Of a stretch of 64,000 nucleotides of DNA, positions 62,589 through 64,000 are shown one piece after another. Source of the stretch: Ceratodon purpureus (Eukaryota; Streptophyta; Bryopsida; Pseudoditrichales; Ditrichaceae); NCBI GenBank assembly GCA_014871385.1, contig CM026427.1, forward strand, positions 10,850,430 to 10,914,429. Direction: 5' to 3'. The number at the start of each line of letters is the position of its first letter. Positions within the stretch are counted from its first letter, which is position 1. The position numbers and the translations under genes are program-made. The notes beneath the pieces are model-generated. The model was given only the letters and a program-made list of their open reading frames with translations, was not told the DNA's origin and did not search any database.

Positions 62589-63626
62589 CAGCTAATTAAA
62601 TTTATACATAAATTAATTCAATTTTTTTGTATCTCATTAAAAAGATTAAAGATGTAATTCAACTTCCTTTGATATTGAATGCTTAAATTAATAAAGATTA
62701 CATCAAAATAACATCATTGTTTCAATAAAACTATTAAATCATTGTAGTTGCTGCCATTAAGGAATATTATTATATGAACCATATTTGCTCAAACGATACA
62801 TAATGTTTATAAACACCTTTATAAAAACAAAATTCTCTTAAATATTCATCTTAAACTCATTCATTCTATGGATATAAGTAAAGATGATCTTTGGTCCAAG
62901 ATGAAGTTCTTAAATGAATTGTTTGATTTCTTTTGATGTAGGCTTGGGATTTTCTGTTCGCTGCATATATTATCCAAATATATTGTTGAATGTTTACACC
63001 AGGTTTCAATTACAAACTTTATAAATCCTACAAACCATTATTTTCATTTATTTATAATTTTTAATATAAAATTAATAATTTATCCAGGTATCTTAAATTA
63101 TATATATTAATATATCCAAATAAAATGTACATATTTTATAGTCTGTATTTTAAACTATATTAATATATTTTTAATATTTAAATATTTAAATAATTATTTT
63201 TATTTTCATTTTTATTTCCATTTTCCTCACTTTCATTGAAATTTCCCATTTTAATTTGTATCCTCACTTTCGCAATCTTTGTAATTGATGTAATTTATAT
63301 ACTTCATATCTTTCCAAGTTTTACGATTTTCACTTTAAAATTGATATTCAACTCTTGTACAAATAATTTTTTTATTAACCAAGGCACATCCAATCTTAAA
63401 ACCAATGTTGATAATGAATTGGAATCAACTTGTAACGTTTTATGGTTAATATATTTGCTCAAATCAAGTATATTAGCCCCGTTATTATTCTCAAGTTTCA
63501 TACAATGTTGAAAAACTCCAAATTCACCTCATTTGTGATGTCCATCAATACACCAACATCTAAAAAAGCAATAAAATCCAATTTATCAATGTGTGGTTTA
63601 TAAAAAGAATCTTGGACGTGTGTAAT
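62589..63626. other. AT-rich spacer
   Basis: No gene seen. Very AT-rich between 63,030 and 63,210. The 91-codon plus frame at 63236-63511 has no family features. Confidence 0.45.
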
Positions 63627-64000
63627 TTATGCACTTGTGTTGGATATGACTCTAATCGAATTGATATACAATTTATAGTTTGAAATTGATTGGTAAAAAA
63701 ATCTATAACTGGATGTCCAAATAAATCTAACACTTTCTACATTTTTGTTGCAACAAAATTTCCAATGCGTGGCGTCTTCCTCGGCATTGACCGTGGCGTC
63801 TTCCACGGCATGTTGACCTCCAGTAACATCGTCAGTTGCAAAATGACTTGCTAAACATATTTCGTCTCTACAATCGGTCTTGCTAATCGCTTCCATCCGA
63901 TGATCACGCCGCTCATTAGGGGCTGTGATCGGATTGGGCACGGCCCAGCTACCATCAACTTCAGAACCGAGATGAATCTCTTGATTTACTGTGAACATAT
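63627..64000 (-). other. Unassigned open frame running to the window edge
   Basis: A minus-strand frame of 123 codons or more (MFTVNQEIHLGSEVDGSW at its start) occupies 63627-63998. The section 63750-64000 is more GC-rich than the AT-rich DNA before it, so it could be an exon of a gene continuing beyond the window. I recognise no domain. Confidence 0.3.

Overview
This window is nuclear DNA of a land plant, most likely a moss or another bryophyte. The genes have many short GT-AG introns, separated by AT-rich DNA full of hairpins, minisatellites and transposon remnants. The gene set is plant-like: calmodulin, RPN5, a PICKLE-type chromatin protein and a plastid-type membrane protein. It also holds a HET-domain gene, a family typical of fungi that is known to have entered mosses. 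The assignment to moss is inference; no species is claimed.

Layout. 1-3.1 kb: a four-exon calmodulin gene (minus), followed by a 370-bp foldback. 3.1-7 kb: AT-rich spacer with nested tandem repeats. 7.05-9.22 kb (minus): a five-exon membrane protein with a plastid-like leader. 12.25-15.53 kb (minus): proteasome lid subunit RPN5, in which an intron directly follows the ATG. 15.9-24 kb: repeat-rich DNA with three elements bounded by TTAA and CCCC-type inverted termini. The largest (20.75-23.72 kb) carries a chimeric TSR2/receptor-kinase-like coding fragment. 24.1-28.5 kb: an intronless SYF1 retrocopy bracketed by a direct duplication that includes the 3' end of the HET gene. 28.4-30.9 kb (minus): the two-exon HET gene. 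31-40 kb: gene-poor DNA with tandem repeats and a perfect 35-bp-arm hairpin. 40.2-43 kb: a truncated PICKLE-like gene (acidic stretch, PHD finger, start of a chromodomain) and a bHLH fragment, embedded among foldback repeats. 46.6-57.8 kb (minus): a complete 30-exon PAN2 deadenylase gene (1,231 codons by my splicing). 58.1-59.2 kb: an array of about 140-bp degenerate repeats, most carrying an AAACCCTA-like motif, upstream of PAN2. 59.6-60.7 kb: a GC-rich hairpin cluster and a long inverted repeat. 62.1-62.5 kb: a Ty3/gypsy reverse-transcriptase relic.

The intact genes are unrelated housekeeping functions (Ca2+ signalling, proteolysis, mRNA decay, plastid membrane) and do not form a cluster. 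The notable theme is gene-fragment shuffling. TSR2, receptor kinase, SYF1, HET, PICKLE and bHLH pieces are all duplicated, truncated or fused, and most sit next to inverted or direct repeats. All splice models were read by eye from GT-AG signals, phase and family similarity; none was checked against transcripts.
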